A stretch of DNA of 64,000 nucleotides from Sphingobacteriia bacterium (GTDB taxonomy: Bacteria > Bacteroidota > Bacteroidia > Chitinophagales > Chitinophagaceae), in NCBI GenBank assembly GCA_004294135.1, contig RDZY01000007.1, positions 1-64,000 on the forward strand, given 5' to 3'. A model generated the notes under the pieces. The model was given only the letters and a program-made list of their open reading frames with translations, made no database searches and was not told the origin of the DNA. This document shows positions 46,917 through 55,609 of this stretch, piece after piece. Both the position numbers and the translations under genes were made by a program. Position 1 is the stretch's first letter. Every line of letters begins with the position of its first letter.

Positions 46917-47666
46917 ATGAATAAGATCTACCTTTCTTTCAATCAAACAGCTTATTTTCGGTTTATGCTCGCATCACTCGTAATTGTTAGGTATCCTCGT
47001 TGGTTGGGTTGGATAGGATTTTTGTCAATGGCCGTTTTTAGATTTCCCCTTTGGCTAAACTCTTCCATCTCTTTCTGGAAATTAATGGGCTGTGGCAAAA
47101 ACGGCAGCTTCGATAAAACACCCGATTGGCGTCAATGGGCTTTACTTATTGTTCATCCTTCTAAAAAAAACAATCCTGATCAACCCCTCATTCCTCTATT
47201 TATTTCTAGCTGGTGGAATATATTCGGTTGCGAAAAATGGACGCTTTTACTAGAACCCATTGAAGGTCACGGATATTGGGATGGAAAACTTGCTTTTGGT
47301 GACCTACCCAAACAATCTGACTACTTGGGTCCAATTGGCGTATTAACCAGAGCCACCATTCGCATCAGCAAACTGGGTAGGTTTTGGAGTCACGTTGACC
47401 GTATTGCGCAGCAAATGGCGGGTGCTAAAGGGTTTATTTGTTCCGTTGGCATTGGTGAAATGCCCTTTATTAAACAAGCTACTTTTAGTATATGGACGGG
47501 CAAAGAAGCCATGAAACAATTTGCTTATAAAATGAAGGATCACGCCGATGTTGTGCGAAAAACACACCAAGAAAAATGGTATAGTGAAGATATGTTTGTT
47601 CGATTCCGCCCCATCTCTTCTACTGGCTCTTTGAACGGCAAACTACCATTTAAAATAATTTCGTAG
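46917..47666 (+). CDS. Spheroidene monooxygenase (CrtA)-like protein
   Basis: A ~249-residue protein resembling CrtA, the haem-dependent carotenoid ketolase of purple bacteria. Conserved blocks are FWKLMGCGKNGSFDKTPDWRQWALL, EKWTLLLEPIEGHGYWDGKLAF, GPIGVLTRATIRISKLGRFW, SVGIGEMPFIKQATFSIW and the C-terminal EDMFVRFRPI. CrtA adds keto groups at C2 of acyclic carotenoids; the substrate here is unproven. No carotenoid gene is in this window. It is preceded by the divergent DUF2975 unit. ATG 46917 was chosen over an upstream ATG at 46839 because the family N-terminus begins there. Confidence 0.82.
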   Translation: MNKIYLSFNQTAYFRFMLASLVIVRYPRWLGWIGFLSMAVFRFPLWLNSSISFWKLMGCGKNGSFDKTPDWRQWALLIVHPSKKNNPDQPLIPLFISSWWNIFGCEKWTLLLEPIEGHGYWDGKLAFGDLPKQSDYLGPIGVLTRATIRISKLGRFWSHVDRIAQQMAGAKGFICSVGIGEMPFIKQATFSIWTGKEAMKQFAYKMKDHADVVRKTHQEKWYSEDMFVRFRPISSTGSLNGKLPFKIIS

Positions 47667-47877
47667 TTTGCACTCACCAATGAATCATTGTACTACCATA
47701 TCTTTCCTTACTGCACATTTCGCATGGATGTACCGCGGGCTCAACTCTATGCCCGATCATTGAGTACTTATCCTGTTATTTTAAGTATTAAGATTCAATT
47801 GCTATTGCTCAATCGTTGCCAAAACATTGTTCAATTGTAGTATTGGTAATTCCTCATTCAACCCACAACAAATAAAT

Positions 47878-49311
47878 ATGCAACTCAACGTTAATTCCGA
47901 AATAGGTACCCTTAAAAGTTTACTTGTTCACAGTCCCGACAGCGGCCTTGGTAAAGTAGTGCCGTCTAAAGCTCAGGACTGGCTATTTGAAGACATTGTT
48001 CACTTAGATACCATCCGAAAAGATGAATACGACTATTACACCAAAATCTTACTCTACTTTTTAGATCCAGAAAAGATAAAAGGCAAACTGCATAAAATTG
48101 ATGAACCATCTGCAAGGCGTAATTTTTACAAGCCCGACCATGCAGATTTTCACCGCTCCGACAAAGTAGTTGAGCTACAATGGTTGCTGGCAGAAATTCT
48201 GGAAGATCATGATATTCGATCTAAATTGGTGGCATCTGTTTGCGCTATTGAAGGTTGTACCTATCATACCCAAAATGAATTGCTGCAATATATACCAACA
48301 GAACTGGCCAAAACATTTATATCAGGCACTTCAAAAACTGCTGAATTATTATTTGCCCCCATCCCCAACTTTATTTTTACAAGGGACATCGGCATCACCA
48401 TTAAAGACCATGTATTACTGAATAAACCAGCTAAAAAAGCAAGAACCAGAGAAGCTTTACTGGCTAGGTATATTTTCTTCAACCATTCTTTTTTTAAAGG
48501 GTATCGCAATAATATTATTGAGCTGAGCGACTCCAACCATAGCTTTTTATTACCCAAAGAAGACGATGACAGAAAAATAACCCTTGAAGGTGGTGATATT
48601 ATGGTGGTGAGTGATAAACATATTTTAATAGGCGTAAGCGAAAGAACTTCCTCCGAAGCAGCCGTAAAAATTACCAATACACTTTTCGAAAAAGGATTGA
48701 TGGATAAAGCTACCATTGTTAAAATTCCAAAGAAAAGAGATTATATGCATATTGATACTGTTTTCACCCAAGTGAAAAGAGATGTATGGGTTATGCTGGG
48801 AAATTTCTCGCGAAAAGCAGTAAAATATGAAGATCAAAATTCAGTGGAAAGATTGCTGGAAATAAAGAAAGAAGAGAAAATAAAAATACTTCAATTCCAC
48901 CGCAAAAGTCCCGATAACCCCATTAGTTTTGAAAGCTTGGAAGATCTATTGGTAGACATCAGTAAGAACGACCTGCACTGTGAACATGAAGTGAAATTTA
49001 TTTTCTCTGGCAACAATGAATTCCCTTACAGTGTAAGAGAACAGTGGACCGATTCTTGTAATTTATTGGCACTTAAAGAAGGCGTTGTACTTGGCTACGA
49101 TAGGAATGACAAGACCATTGAAGCTTTTAAAAACGCTGGCTTTAATATTATTGGGGTAAAAGAATTATTGGCAGCATTGGAAGCTGGAACCATGCATGTG
49201 GAGAGTATAACGGATACTTTTATTTTAATGCCTTCTGCTGAACTTTCCAGGGCAAGAGGTGGATTCCATTGTATGAGTATGCCACTTTGGAGAGATTCAA
49301 TTGATTCATAA
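47878..49311 (+). CDS. Arginine deiminase family protein
   Basis: A 477-residue guanidino-group-modifying hydrolase. N-terminal LNVNSEIGTLKSLLVHSPD and SKAQDWLFEDIVHLDTIRKDE match arginine deiminase. Catalytic elements are IFTRDIGI (Asp), LEGGDIMVV (Glu/Asp), YMHIDTVFT (His) and RGGFHCMSMPL with the nucleophile Cys465. It likely hydrolyses L-arginine to citrulline and ammonia, though it is longer than the typical ~410-residue enzyme through insertions. ATG 47878 gives the family N-terminus. It precedes ctlX by 10 bases, so the two form a unit. No carbamate kinase or ornithine transcarbamylase gene is present. Confidence 0.88.
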   Translation: MQLNVNSEIGTLKSLLVHSPDSGLGKVVPSKAQDWLFEDIVHLDTIRKDEYDYYTKILLYFLDPEKIKGKLHKIDEPSARRNFYKPDHADFHRSDKVVELQWLLAEILEDHDIRSKLVASVCAIEGCTYHTQNELLQYIPTELAKTFISGTSKTAELLFAPIPNFIFTRDIGITIKDHVLLNKPAKKARTREALLARYIFFNHSFFKGYRNNIIELSDSNHSFLLPKEDDDRKITLEGGDIMVVSDKHILIGVSERTSSEAAVKITNTLFEKGLMDKATIVKIPKKRDYMHIDTVFTQVKRDVWVMLGNFSRKAVKYEDQNSVERLLEIKKEEKIKILQFHRKSPDNPISFESLEDLLVDISKNDLHCEHEVKFIFSGNNEFPYSVREQWTDSCNLLALKEGVVLGYDRNDKTIEAFKNAGFNIIGVKELLAALEAGTMHVESITDTFILMPSAELSRARGGFHCMSMPLWRDSIDS

Positions 49312-49321
49312 AATAAATACC

Positions 49322-50233
49322 ATGCAACACAGTTCACACTTGTTAATGATACAGCCTATCCAGTTTAATTTTAATGCTGAAACTGCTGTAAACAATAGTT
49401 TTCAAATCAATTCCAACGATGATTTGGTTTCAGAAAAAGCTCGAAATGAATTCGAAGATTTTATGGGTGTATTAACCGCGCATGGCATAGATATTACCGT
49501 AGTAGCTGATACGCCCTACCCGTATACCCCTGATTCTATTTTTCCAAACAATTGGATCTCTTTTCACAGCGATGGAACCGTATGCCTCTACCCCATGTTT
49601 GCGGTGAATAGAAGAATGGAGCGCAAGCAGTCTGTTCTCCATGCTATTGAAGAAAAGTTTTCCATCTTACAGAAAATAGATTTTACGCATTTTGAAGCAG
49701 AAAATATTTTCCTAGAAGGTACTGGTAGTATGGTACTGGATCGTGATCATAAAATTGCATACGCGTGTTTATCACCCCGAACGGATTTGATTGTGTTAAA
49801 TGAATTTTGTAAAAAAATGGATTATCAACCCATTGCATTCCATGCAGTGGACAGTAGTAATAAAGCAATTTACCATACCAATGTAATGCTATGTGTGGCT
49901 GATGAATACATGGTGATCTGCCTAGATGCTATTTCAAATTTAGCAGAACAAAAAATGGTGATTGAAAGCATTGAACAGACGGGCCAAAAAATAATTGCTA
50001 TTAGTCTAGCTCAAATGAATTGTTTTGCAGGAAATATGTTGCAAGTACATAATAATAAGGGCAATAAATTCTTGGTGATGTCGTCTCAGGCATTTCATTC
50101 ACTCGACAAGAAACAGGTAGCTGAAATAGAAGCATTTAATCCCATCATTCATTCAGATTTAACAACCATTGAAACCAATGGCGGTGGAAGCGCAAGATGT
50201 ATGATGGCAGAAATATTTTTACCCTTAAAGTAA
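49322..50233 (+). CDS. ctlX: Citrulline utilization hydrolase CtlX-like protein
   Basis: A 303-residue member of the amidinotransferase/dimethylarginase superfamily. Marks are MIQPIQFNFNAETAVNNSFQ, DTPYPYTPDSIFPNNWISFHSDG, VCLYPMFAVNRRMERK, IFLEGTGSMVLDR, IYHTNVMLCVADE, and the C-terminal NGGGSARCMMAEIFLP with the nucleophile Cys. In characterised clusters CtlX takes part in citrulline or ornithine metabolism. It follows the arginine deiminase gene and overlaps the convergent SDR gene by nine bases. The pair suggests a short arginine-to-ornithine route by two hydrolases, which is inference. Confidence 0.87.
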   Translation: MQHSSHLLMIQPIQFNFNAETAVNNSFQINSNDDLVSEKARNEFEDFMGVLTAHGIDITVVADTPYPYTPDSIFPNNWISFHSDGTVCLYPMFAVNRRMERKQSVLHAIEEKFSILQKIDFTHFEAENIFLEGTGSMVLDRDHKIAYACLSPRTDLIVLNEFCKKMDYQPIAFHAVDSSNKAIYHTNVMLCVADEYMVICLDAISNLAEQKMVIESIEQTGQKIIAISLAQMNCFAGNMLQVHNNKGNKFLVMSSQAFHSLDKKQVAEIEAFNPIIHSDLTTIETNGGGSARCMMAEIFLPLK

Positions 50234-51115
50234 ATTTTTAAAACTAAGCTTTACCCCTTCTTCAAATAATAGGGGTTGATAGTTTAGTAGTTGCCGTGCT
50301 TTATCTATTAAAAGTCCCGAACGTTTTGCACGTAGAACAGGCTCAGGAAAACTAAAGCTATCTACTTTTGTAACAAGCGCAGCATTAAGTGCTAATATTT
50401 CTGCTACTTGAATAGCCATTGCATAAGGAGTTAAAATTTCGGGGCCAGCTAAGTGAAAAATTTCATGCTTTTTCTGGACTATAATCTGTTCTATTCCTTT
50501 ACAAATATCAATCATATAAGTGGGTGTTCTGAACTGATCATCTACTACTTTTATGGATTTGCCAACAGCCAGATTTTGTTGTACCCATTGTATAAAACTG
50601 GGTCGCATACCTTCCCAATAAGATCCATAGATAAATACTGGTCGCACAATACTATAAGTAAAAGCAAAAGTCTTCACAAATTCTTCCGCCATTAACTTAC
50701 TCTTTCCGTAAAAATTGAGTGGTTGTGGTAATGCATCTTCGGGATGAGGTCCATTTTCACCAAAAATAAAATCAGTCGATATATAAATAAATAGCACCCC
50801 ATGCTTATTGGCTGCATCAACAAGGTATTGGGTGGCCGTTACGTTGTGCAAGATACATGCGTCCTTATTTTGTTCACATTCATCCGGTTTACTCATGGCT
50901 GCATTGTGAATAATGATATCTGGTTTTATTTGATCCACCATCTTATTCACCGAACTAACGTTTGTTAGTTCAATAGATTGATAAAAAATATTTTTATGGA
51001 ACGGAATTCTAGATTCATTTCTAGAAACTGCATATACATCAAACCCTTTATTAGCAAAGAATAAGGAAGCATGTTGACCAAGAAATCCATTTGCACCTGT
51101 CAATATTATTTTCAT
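50225..51115 (-). CDS. NAD(P)-dependent SDR oxidoreductase (RmlD-like)
   Basis: A 296-residue extended short-chain dehydrogenase. The Rossmann motif is LTGANGFLGQHASLFF near the N-terminus; DIIIHNAAMSKPDECEQNKD and ISTDFIFGENGPHPED follow, and the catalytic YGKSK is at ~138-142. The pattern most resembles dTDP-4-dehydrorhamnose reductases, but no other rhamnose gene is adjacent, so the substrate is open. It overlaps ctlX convergently by nine bases and is divergent from pfkA. Confidence 0.87.
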   Translation of the reverse strand: MKIILTGANGFLGQHASLFFANKGFDVYAVSRNESRIPFHKNIFYQSIELTNVSSVNKMVDQIKPDIIIHNAAMSKPDECEQNKDACILHNVTATQYLVDAANKHGVLFIYISTDFIFGENGPHPEDALPQPLNFYGKSKLMAEEFVKTFAFTYSIVRPVFIYGSYWEGMRPSFIQWVQQNLAVGKSIKVVDDQFRTPTYMIDICKGIEQIIVQKKHEIFHLAGPEILTPYAMAIQVAEILALNAALVTKVDSFSFPEPVLRAKRSGLLIDKARQLLNYQPLLFEEGVKLSFKNLL

Positions 51116-51250
51116 AATACAATGCTACAAAAAATACCATATAATGTTCCAATGGTCATTTCCTTTCAAATCCGTATTTTTGGGACTCCGTGTATACAAT
51201 ACACATTTATTGAATAGGCGATTTTCGCCAAATAAAGAGAATATTTGATC

Positions 51251-52234
51251 ATGGGTAGTAAAAAAGTTACAAAAATTGGTGTTCTAACATCTGGAGGCGA
51301 TGCGCCAGGCATGAATGCAGCTATTAGAGCAGTGGTGAGAACGGGTAATTATTATGGGTTAGAAGTGTTTGGTATCATGAGAGGTTATAGCGGCATGATT
51401 GATGATGAAATTAATCTGATGACATCCCGCTCAGTTGCCAATATCATTCAGCGAGGTGGAACCATTTTAAAAACAGCAAGAAGCAAAGAATTTTTTGAAC
51501 CAGAAGGTCGAAAACTGGCTTATAATAACCTTACGAAACGAGGTATAAATGGTTTGGTAATCATTGGCGGTGATGGTAGTTTTAAAGGTGCACAAAAATT
51601 CAGCAATGAATTTGATATCCCCTGTATTGGTTTACCGGGCACCATTGATAAAGACATTGCAGGAAGTGATTTTACCATTGGTTTTGATACTGCTGTAAAT
51701 ACAGCTATTGAAGCAATTGATAAAATCAGGGATACTGCTGATGCACACGACCGTTTATTTATTGTAGAAGTAATGGGCAGAGATGCTGGTTATATTGCTT
51801 TGCACAGCGGTATTGCTACTGGTGCAGAAAATATCTTGATTCCAGAAACCGAGACAGATATTGAAGCCCTAATAGCTTCTTTATCGGAGCAAGAAAAACG
51901 TAGAAAATTAGTGAATTTAGTAGTTGTAGCCGAAGGTGATAAGTTTGGCGCGACTGAAATTGCTTCCATTATTAAAAAGCGCCTCCCCAATGCAGATACC
52001 CGTGTTTGTATTTTAGGGCATATTCAAAGAGGTGGATCACCCAGTTGCCTTGACCGCCTAATTGCCAGTAGAATGGGCTTTCACGCAGTAGAATGCTTAA
52101 TGAATGGAACACACAATGTAATGGTAGGGATATTGAACAATCAATTACACTATACCCCACTTGATCTTGCAATAAAAGCCAAACAAAAAATTTCAGAAGA
52201 CTGGTTAAGAATTGTTAAAATTCTCGCCAGCTAA
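51251..52234 (+). CDS. pfkA: 6-phosphofructokinase (ATP type)
   Basis: A 327-residue phosphofructokinase that phosphorylates fructose-6-phosphate in glycolysis. The nucleotide loop GVLTSGGDAPGMNAAIRAVV, IIGGDGSFKGA and GLPGTIDKDIAGSDFTIGFD are visible. Gly at the two positions that decide phosphoryl-donor choice (GDGS and LPGTID) indicates ATP, not PPi. The usual TIDND reads TIDKD, an Asn-to-Lys change next to the catalytic Asp. ATG 51251 is used; the longer frame needs a TTG. It precedes the pyruvate kinase gene by 24 bases, so the two committed glycolytic steps are coexpressed. Confidence 0.95.
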   Translation: MGSKKVTKIGVLTSGGDAPGMNAAIRAVVRTGNYYGLEVFGIMRGYSGMIDDEINLMTSRSVANIIQRGGTILKTARSKEFFEPEGRKLAYNNLTKRGINGLVIIGGDGSFKGAQKFSNEFDIPCIGLPGTIDKDIAGSDFTIGFDTAVNTAIEAIDKIRDTADAHDRLFIVEVMGRDAGYIALHSGIATGAENILIPETETDIEALIASLSEQEKRRKLVNLVVVAEGDKFGATEIASIIKKRLPNADTRVCILGHIQRGGSPSCLDRLIASRMGFHAVECLMNGTHNVMVGILNNQLHYTPLDLAIKAKQKISEDWLRIVKILAS

Positions 52235-52258
52235 CCCCCTAAAATTAATCATACCAAG

Positions 52259-53749
52259 ATGTCAAAAAATTTAGAAAAGTACCTGTACAAGAACATGGAC
52301 AAAGTTGCGGGCGTTCAACACGTGATGCATAGAACAAAAATTGTAGCTACTGTTGGTCCCGCCTGTGATACCTACGACAAATTACTCGACCTTGTGAAAG
52401 CAGGTGTGAATGTATTTCGTTTGAATTTCTCGCATGGCAATCATGAGGATAAACTGGCGATTATTGAACATATTCGCAATATCAATTTAACCCAACCTTA
52501 TAATATTTCTATATTGGCTGACTTACAAGGGCCTAAACTTAGGGTGGGTGATATTGCCAACAATGCATTGCAATTAGATATTGACGATATCCTCACTTTT
52601 ACCAATGAAAAGTGTGTGGGTACCAAAGAAAAAATTTATGTTTCTTACCCCAACCTTGCTGGAGATGTAGTATTGGGTAATATTATTTTGATTGATGATG
52701 GTAAAATTGAAGTCAGAGTAGTTGGCATTGAGAAAAATGGTGATGTTAAGGTAAGGGTAACTTTGGGTGGTATTTTATCCTCTAAAAAAGGACTTAACTT
52801 ACCAGATACTAAAATTTCATTGCCTGCATTAACTGAAAAAGATTTGATTGATCTGGAATTTATTATTGAACAAAAATGCGACTGGGTAGCGCTTAGCTTT
52901 GTAAGAAGCGTTAAAGATATTGTTATACTCAGAAGTAAATTGGATGAGAAAAATAGCAAGACTAAAATCATTGCTAAAATAGAAAAGCCAGAAGCACTGG
53001 TAAATATTCGTGATATTATTGTAGAAAGTGATGCCATCATGGTTGCCCGTGGTGATTTGGGTGTTGAATTGCCAGTAGAACAGATTCCGTTGATTCAGAA
53101 AGAACTTATCCGCAAGTGTATTCACAGAGCAAAACCTGTAATTGTTGCTACACAAATGATGGAGAGTATGATTGATCGCGTAAAACCCAACCGAAGTGAA
53201 ATTACCGATGTAGCCAACGCTGTTTTGGAAGGTGCTGATGCCGTAATGCTGAGTGGTGAAACCGCTGCTGGTAACCACCCTACATTGGTTGTTGAAACCA
53301 TGCGTAAAATTATTGCAGAAGTTGAAAAGAAAGAATACCGCTACAACCGTTCCGAAGATTTAAAACCCCAGCCTCACTCCCCTTCTTTTCACAGCGATGC
53401 CATGTGTTACAACGCTTGTAAAATTGCCGAAGATGTTGAAGCCAGTGCATTAATTGGAATGACCCAAAGTGGTTATACCGCATTTATGCTCAGCAGTTAT
53501 AGACCTTCTTCACCCTTGTTTATTTTTACAAAAGAAAAAACATTGGTGAACCAGTTAAGCCTAAGCTGGGGAGTACGTGCATTCCATTACTCAGAAGAAG
53601 AAAGTATTGATGATATTGTAAAAGACCAGATTGATATCTTAAAAGAAAGAGGTTTTATACAAGTGGGTGATGTTGTTGTGAATACGGGTAGTACACCAAT
53701 TGACCTTCACTTACCTACCAACCTAATAAAGCTAACCAAGGTAGATTAA
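52259..53749 (+). CDS. pyk: Pyruvate kinase
   Basis: A 496-residue enzyme that makes ATP and pyruvate from phosphoenolpyruvate and ADP. Visible are TKIVATVGPACDTYDKLLDLV, VFRLNFSHGNHEDK, ILADLQGPKLRVG, the catalytic-Lys motif IIAKIEKPEAL, IMVARGDLGVELPVEQIP and VATQMMESMI. The N-terminal ~22 residues before the TIM barrel are longer than in E. coli PykF. The C-terminal regulatory domain is present. It is cotranscribed with pfkA and ends in an intrinsic terminator. Confidence 0.96.
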   Translation: MSKNLEKYLYKNMDKVAGVQHVMHRTKIVATVGPACDTYDKLLDLVKAGVNVFRLNFSHGNHEDKLAIIEHIRNINLTQPYNISILADLQGPKLRVGDIANNALQLDIDDILTFTNEKCVGTKEKIYVSYPNLAGDVVLGNIILIDDGKIEVRVVGIEKNGDVKVRVTLGGILSSKKGLNLPDTKISLPALTEKDLIDLEFIIEQKCDWVALSFVRSVKDIVILRSKLDEKNSKTKIIAKIEKPEALVNIRDIIVESDAIMVARGDLGVELPVEQIPLIQKELIRKCIHRAKPVIVATQMMESMIDRVKPNRSEITDVANAVLEGADAVMLSGETAAGNHPTLVVETMRKIIAEVEKKEYRYNRSEDLKPQPHSPSFHSDAMCYNACKIAEDVEASALIGMTQSGYTAFMLSSYRPSSPLFIFTKEKTLVNQLSLSWGVRAFHYSEEESIDDIVKDQIDILKERGFIQVGDVVVNTGSTPIDLHLPTNLIKLTKVD

Positions 53750-53771
53750 TTTAAACTACGGCCTAATTTAT

Positions 53772-53803
53772 AAAAAGATTCCTCCATAAGAGGAATCTTT
53801 TTT
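53772..53803 (+). terminator. Intrinsic terminator after pyk
   Basis: A 13-bp perfect stem (AAAAAGATTCCTC with GAGGAATCTTTTT) with a five-base loop CATAA ends in a T tract. It lies 22 bases after the pyk stop. Confidence 0.9.
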
Positions 53804-53870
53804 AATTTGAGAATTCTTTCAACACTAAGAAGCTATTTAAACAGGTTAGTTTCTAATAAATCAGAATCGT

Positions 53871-55520
53871 ATGAAAAAAATGATGCTTGCCTTTTGGTTA
53901 CTCTCTTTTGTTATTGCAGGTGCACAGCAAAACGAAATCATTCCAAGACCAGATTCTTGCATCATTGGAAAAGGTTTTTTTTCAATCAATCAGAAAACTA
54001 AAATTGTTTTATTGGGTTCTGGCTTAGAAAAATCAGCCCTGTTTCTACAAGATTACCTCCAAAAAATGTACAATATCCAGTTACCCATTGTAAAAAGTGA
54101 AAATGGCACTGGAAATATTATACTGAATTACCACAAAATAGCATCTGCCATTTCTGGCGCTTACCAAATGGAAATAACCGATCGCCAAGTAAATATTGGC
54201 GGGGATAATGCTGCTGGCGTATTCTATGGTATACAATCGCTTATTCAACTACTCCCCTATAGCAAAAATAAAGCATTAAACATTCCGCAGCTATCACTAA
54301 AAGACCAACCACGATTTGCTTATAGAGGGTTGCATTTAGACGTTGGCAGGCATTTTTTCTCTGTCGACTTCATCAAACGGTACATTGATTTTATTGCCAT
54401 GCACAAAATGAATGTTTTCCACTGGCACTTAACGGAAGACCAAGGCTGGAGAATTGAAATTAAAAAATACCCCAAACTAACTTCTGTTGGCGCATATAGA
54501 AATGGTACAATCACTGGTCGCTATTATGGCACTGGCAATACAAATACGCATTATGGCGGCTACTATACCCAAACTCAAATAAAAGAGATTGTGCAATATG
54601 CGAGCAATAGATTTGTAGAAATAATACCAGAGATTGAATTACCCGGTCACGCTTCAGCTGCCATTGCAGCTTATCCTGAACTAAGTTGTTTCCCCAGCGA
54701 GTCCTCCAAATATCCTGCTCAAACTGTTTGGAATGGCTCCAAAGAAGGCAAGCAGGTGCAACAGACTTGGGGAGTATTTGAAGATGTTTTTGTGCCTAGT
54801 GAAAATACATTCAAATTTTTAGAAAATGTATTCAATGAAGTGATTGCAGTATTTCCCTCAAAATACATTCATATTGGCGGAGATGAATGCCCCAAAGAGT
54901 CTTGGAAAAGATCCGGATTTTGCCAACAACTCATCAAAGAAAAAGGATTGAAAGACGAACACGGCTTACAAAGTTATTTTATTCAACGAATAGAAAAATT
55001 CTTAAACAGCAAGGGCAAACAAATTATTGGTTGGGACGAAATATTAGAAGGTGGCCTCGCCCCCAATGCTACCGTAATGAGCTGGAGGGGTGAAAAAGGA
55101 GGCATTGAAGCCGCCAAACAAAAACATGCGGTAATTATGACACCCGGTGAGTGGATGTATTTTGACCATATGCAAAGTAGAAACGAAGACTCTATCAATA
55201 TTGGTGGATATACCACCATTCAAAAAGTATATAGTTATGAGCCGATCCCCTAGGGGCTGAGTGCCGATGAAGAAAAAAAAGTACTGGGTGCGCAAGCAAA
55301 TGTGTGGACTGAATACATGACCAATAGTGCCAAAGTTGAGTATATGGTTTTCCCAAGAATAAGTGCATTGAGTGAAGTATTATGGAGTAAAAAAGCAAAT
55401 AGGAATTGGGGGGACTTTGAAAAGCGATTACAAAATCAGTTTAAGCGATACGATTGGTTGGGAATCAATTACAGCAAAGCTTATTTCGATCCAATAAACA
55501 GTATAACCTTGCCTCAATAA
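53871..55520 (+). pseudogene. GH20 beta-N-acetylhexosaminidase, interrupted by an in-frame amber codon
   Basis: A family 20 glycoside hydrolase that would release terminal N-acetylhexosamine. Signal peptide MLAFWLLSFVIAGAQ, then the N-terminal GH20b domain, then the TIM barrel with HWHLTEDQGWR and the catalytic pair Asp338-Glu339 in HIGGDECPKESW. Codon 461 (55251-55253) is TAG, inside KVYSYEPIP-stop-GLSADE, where homologues normally have Lys. The same frame continues without a shift to the natural end at 55520 (AQANVWTEYMTNSAKVEYM...). A single AAG-to-TAG change explains it. The truncated product would lack the last ~88 residues of the barrel, including the substrate-lining Trp region. It may be a recent pseudogene or a sequencing error. 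Confidence 0.9.
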
Positions 55521-55529
55521 TTATAGTCG

Positions 55530-55563
55530 AAACCCGCAATAAAATGCATAATTCTGCGGGTTT
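55530..55563 (+). terminator. Terminator-like hairpin after the hexosaminidase gene
   Basis: Arms AAACCCGCA (55530-55538) and TGCGGGTTT (55555-55563) pair perfectly over nine bases around a 16-base loop, followed by TTCGAG. The loop is longer than ideal and the T tract is short. It stands between the hexosaminidase stop and nagB. Confidence 0.6.
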
Positions 55564-55599
55564 TCGAGTAATTAATATTGTAATATGATAAGTTCAGGT

Positions 55600-55607
55600 T
55601 ATTTTAG
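55600..55607 (+). promoter_or_regulatory. Candidate -7 element before nagB
   Basis: TATTTTAG (one mismatch to TAnnTTTG) ends two bases before ATG 55610. If used, the message either starts at that ATG or the true start is ATG 55628, with a ~18-base leader. Confidence 0.3.
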
Positions 55608-55609
55608 CG

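Noticed and set aside
55302..55520. A separate 72-residue gene after the hexosaminidase
   Set aside because: It is in the same frame and is simply the C-terminus of the GH20 protein beyond the amber codon.
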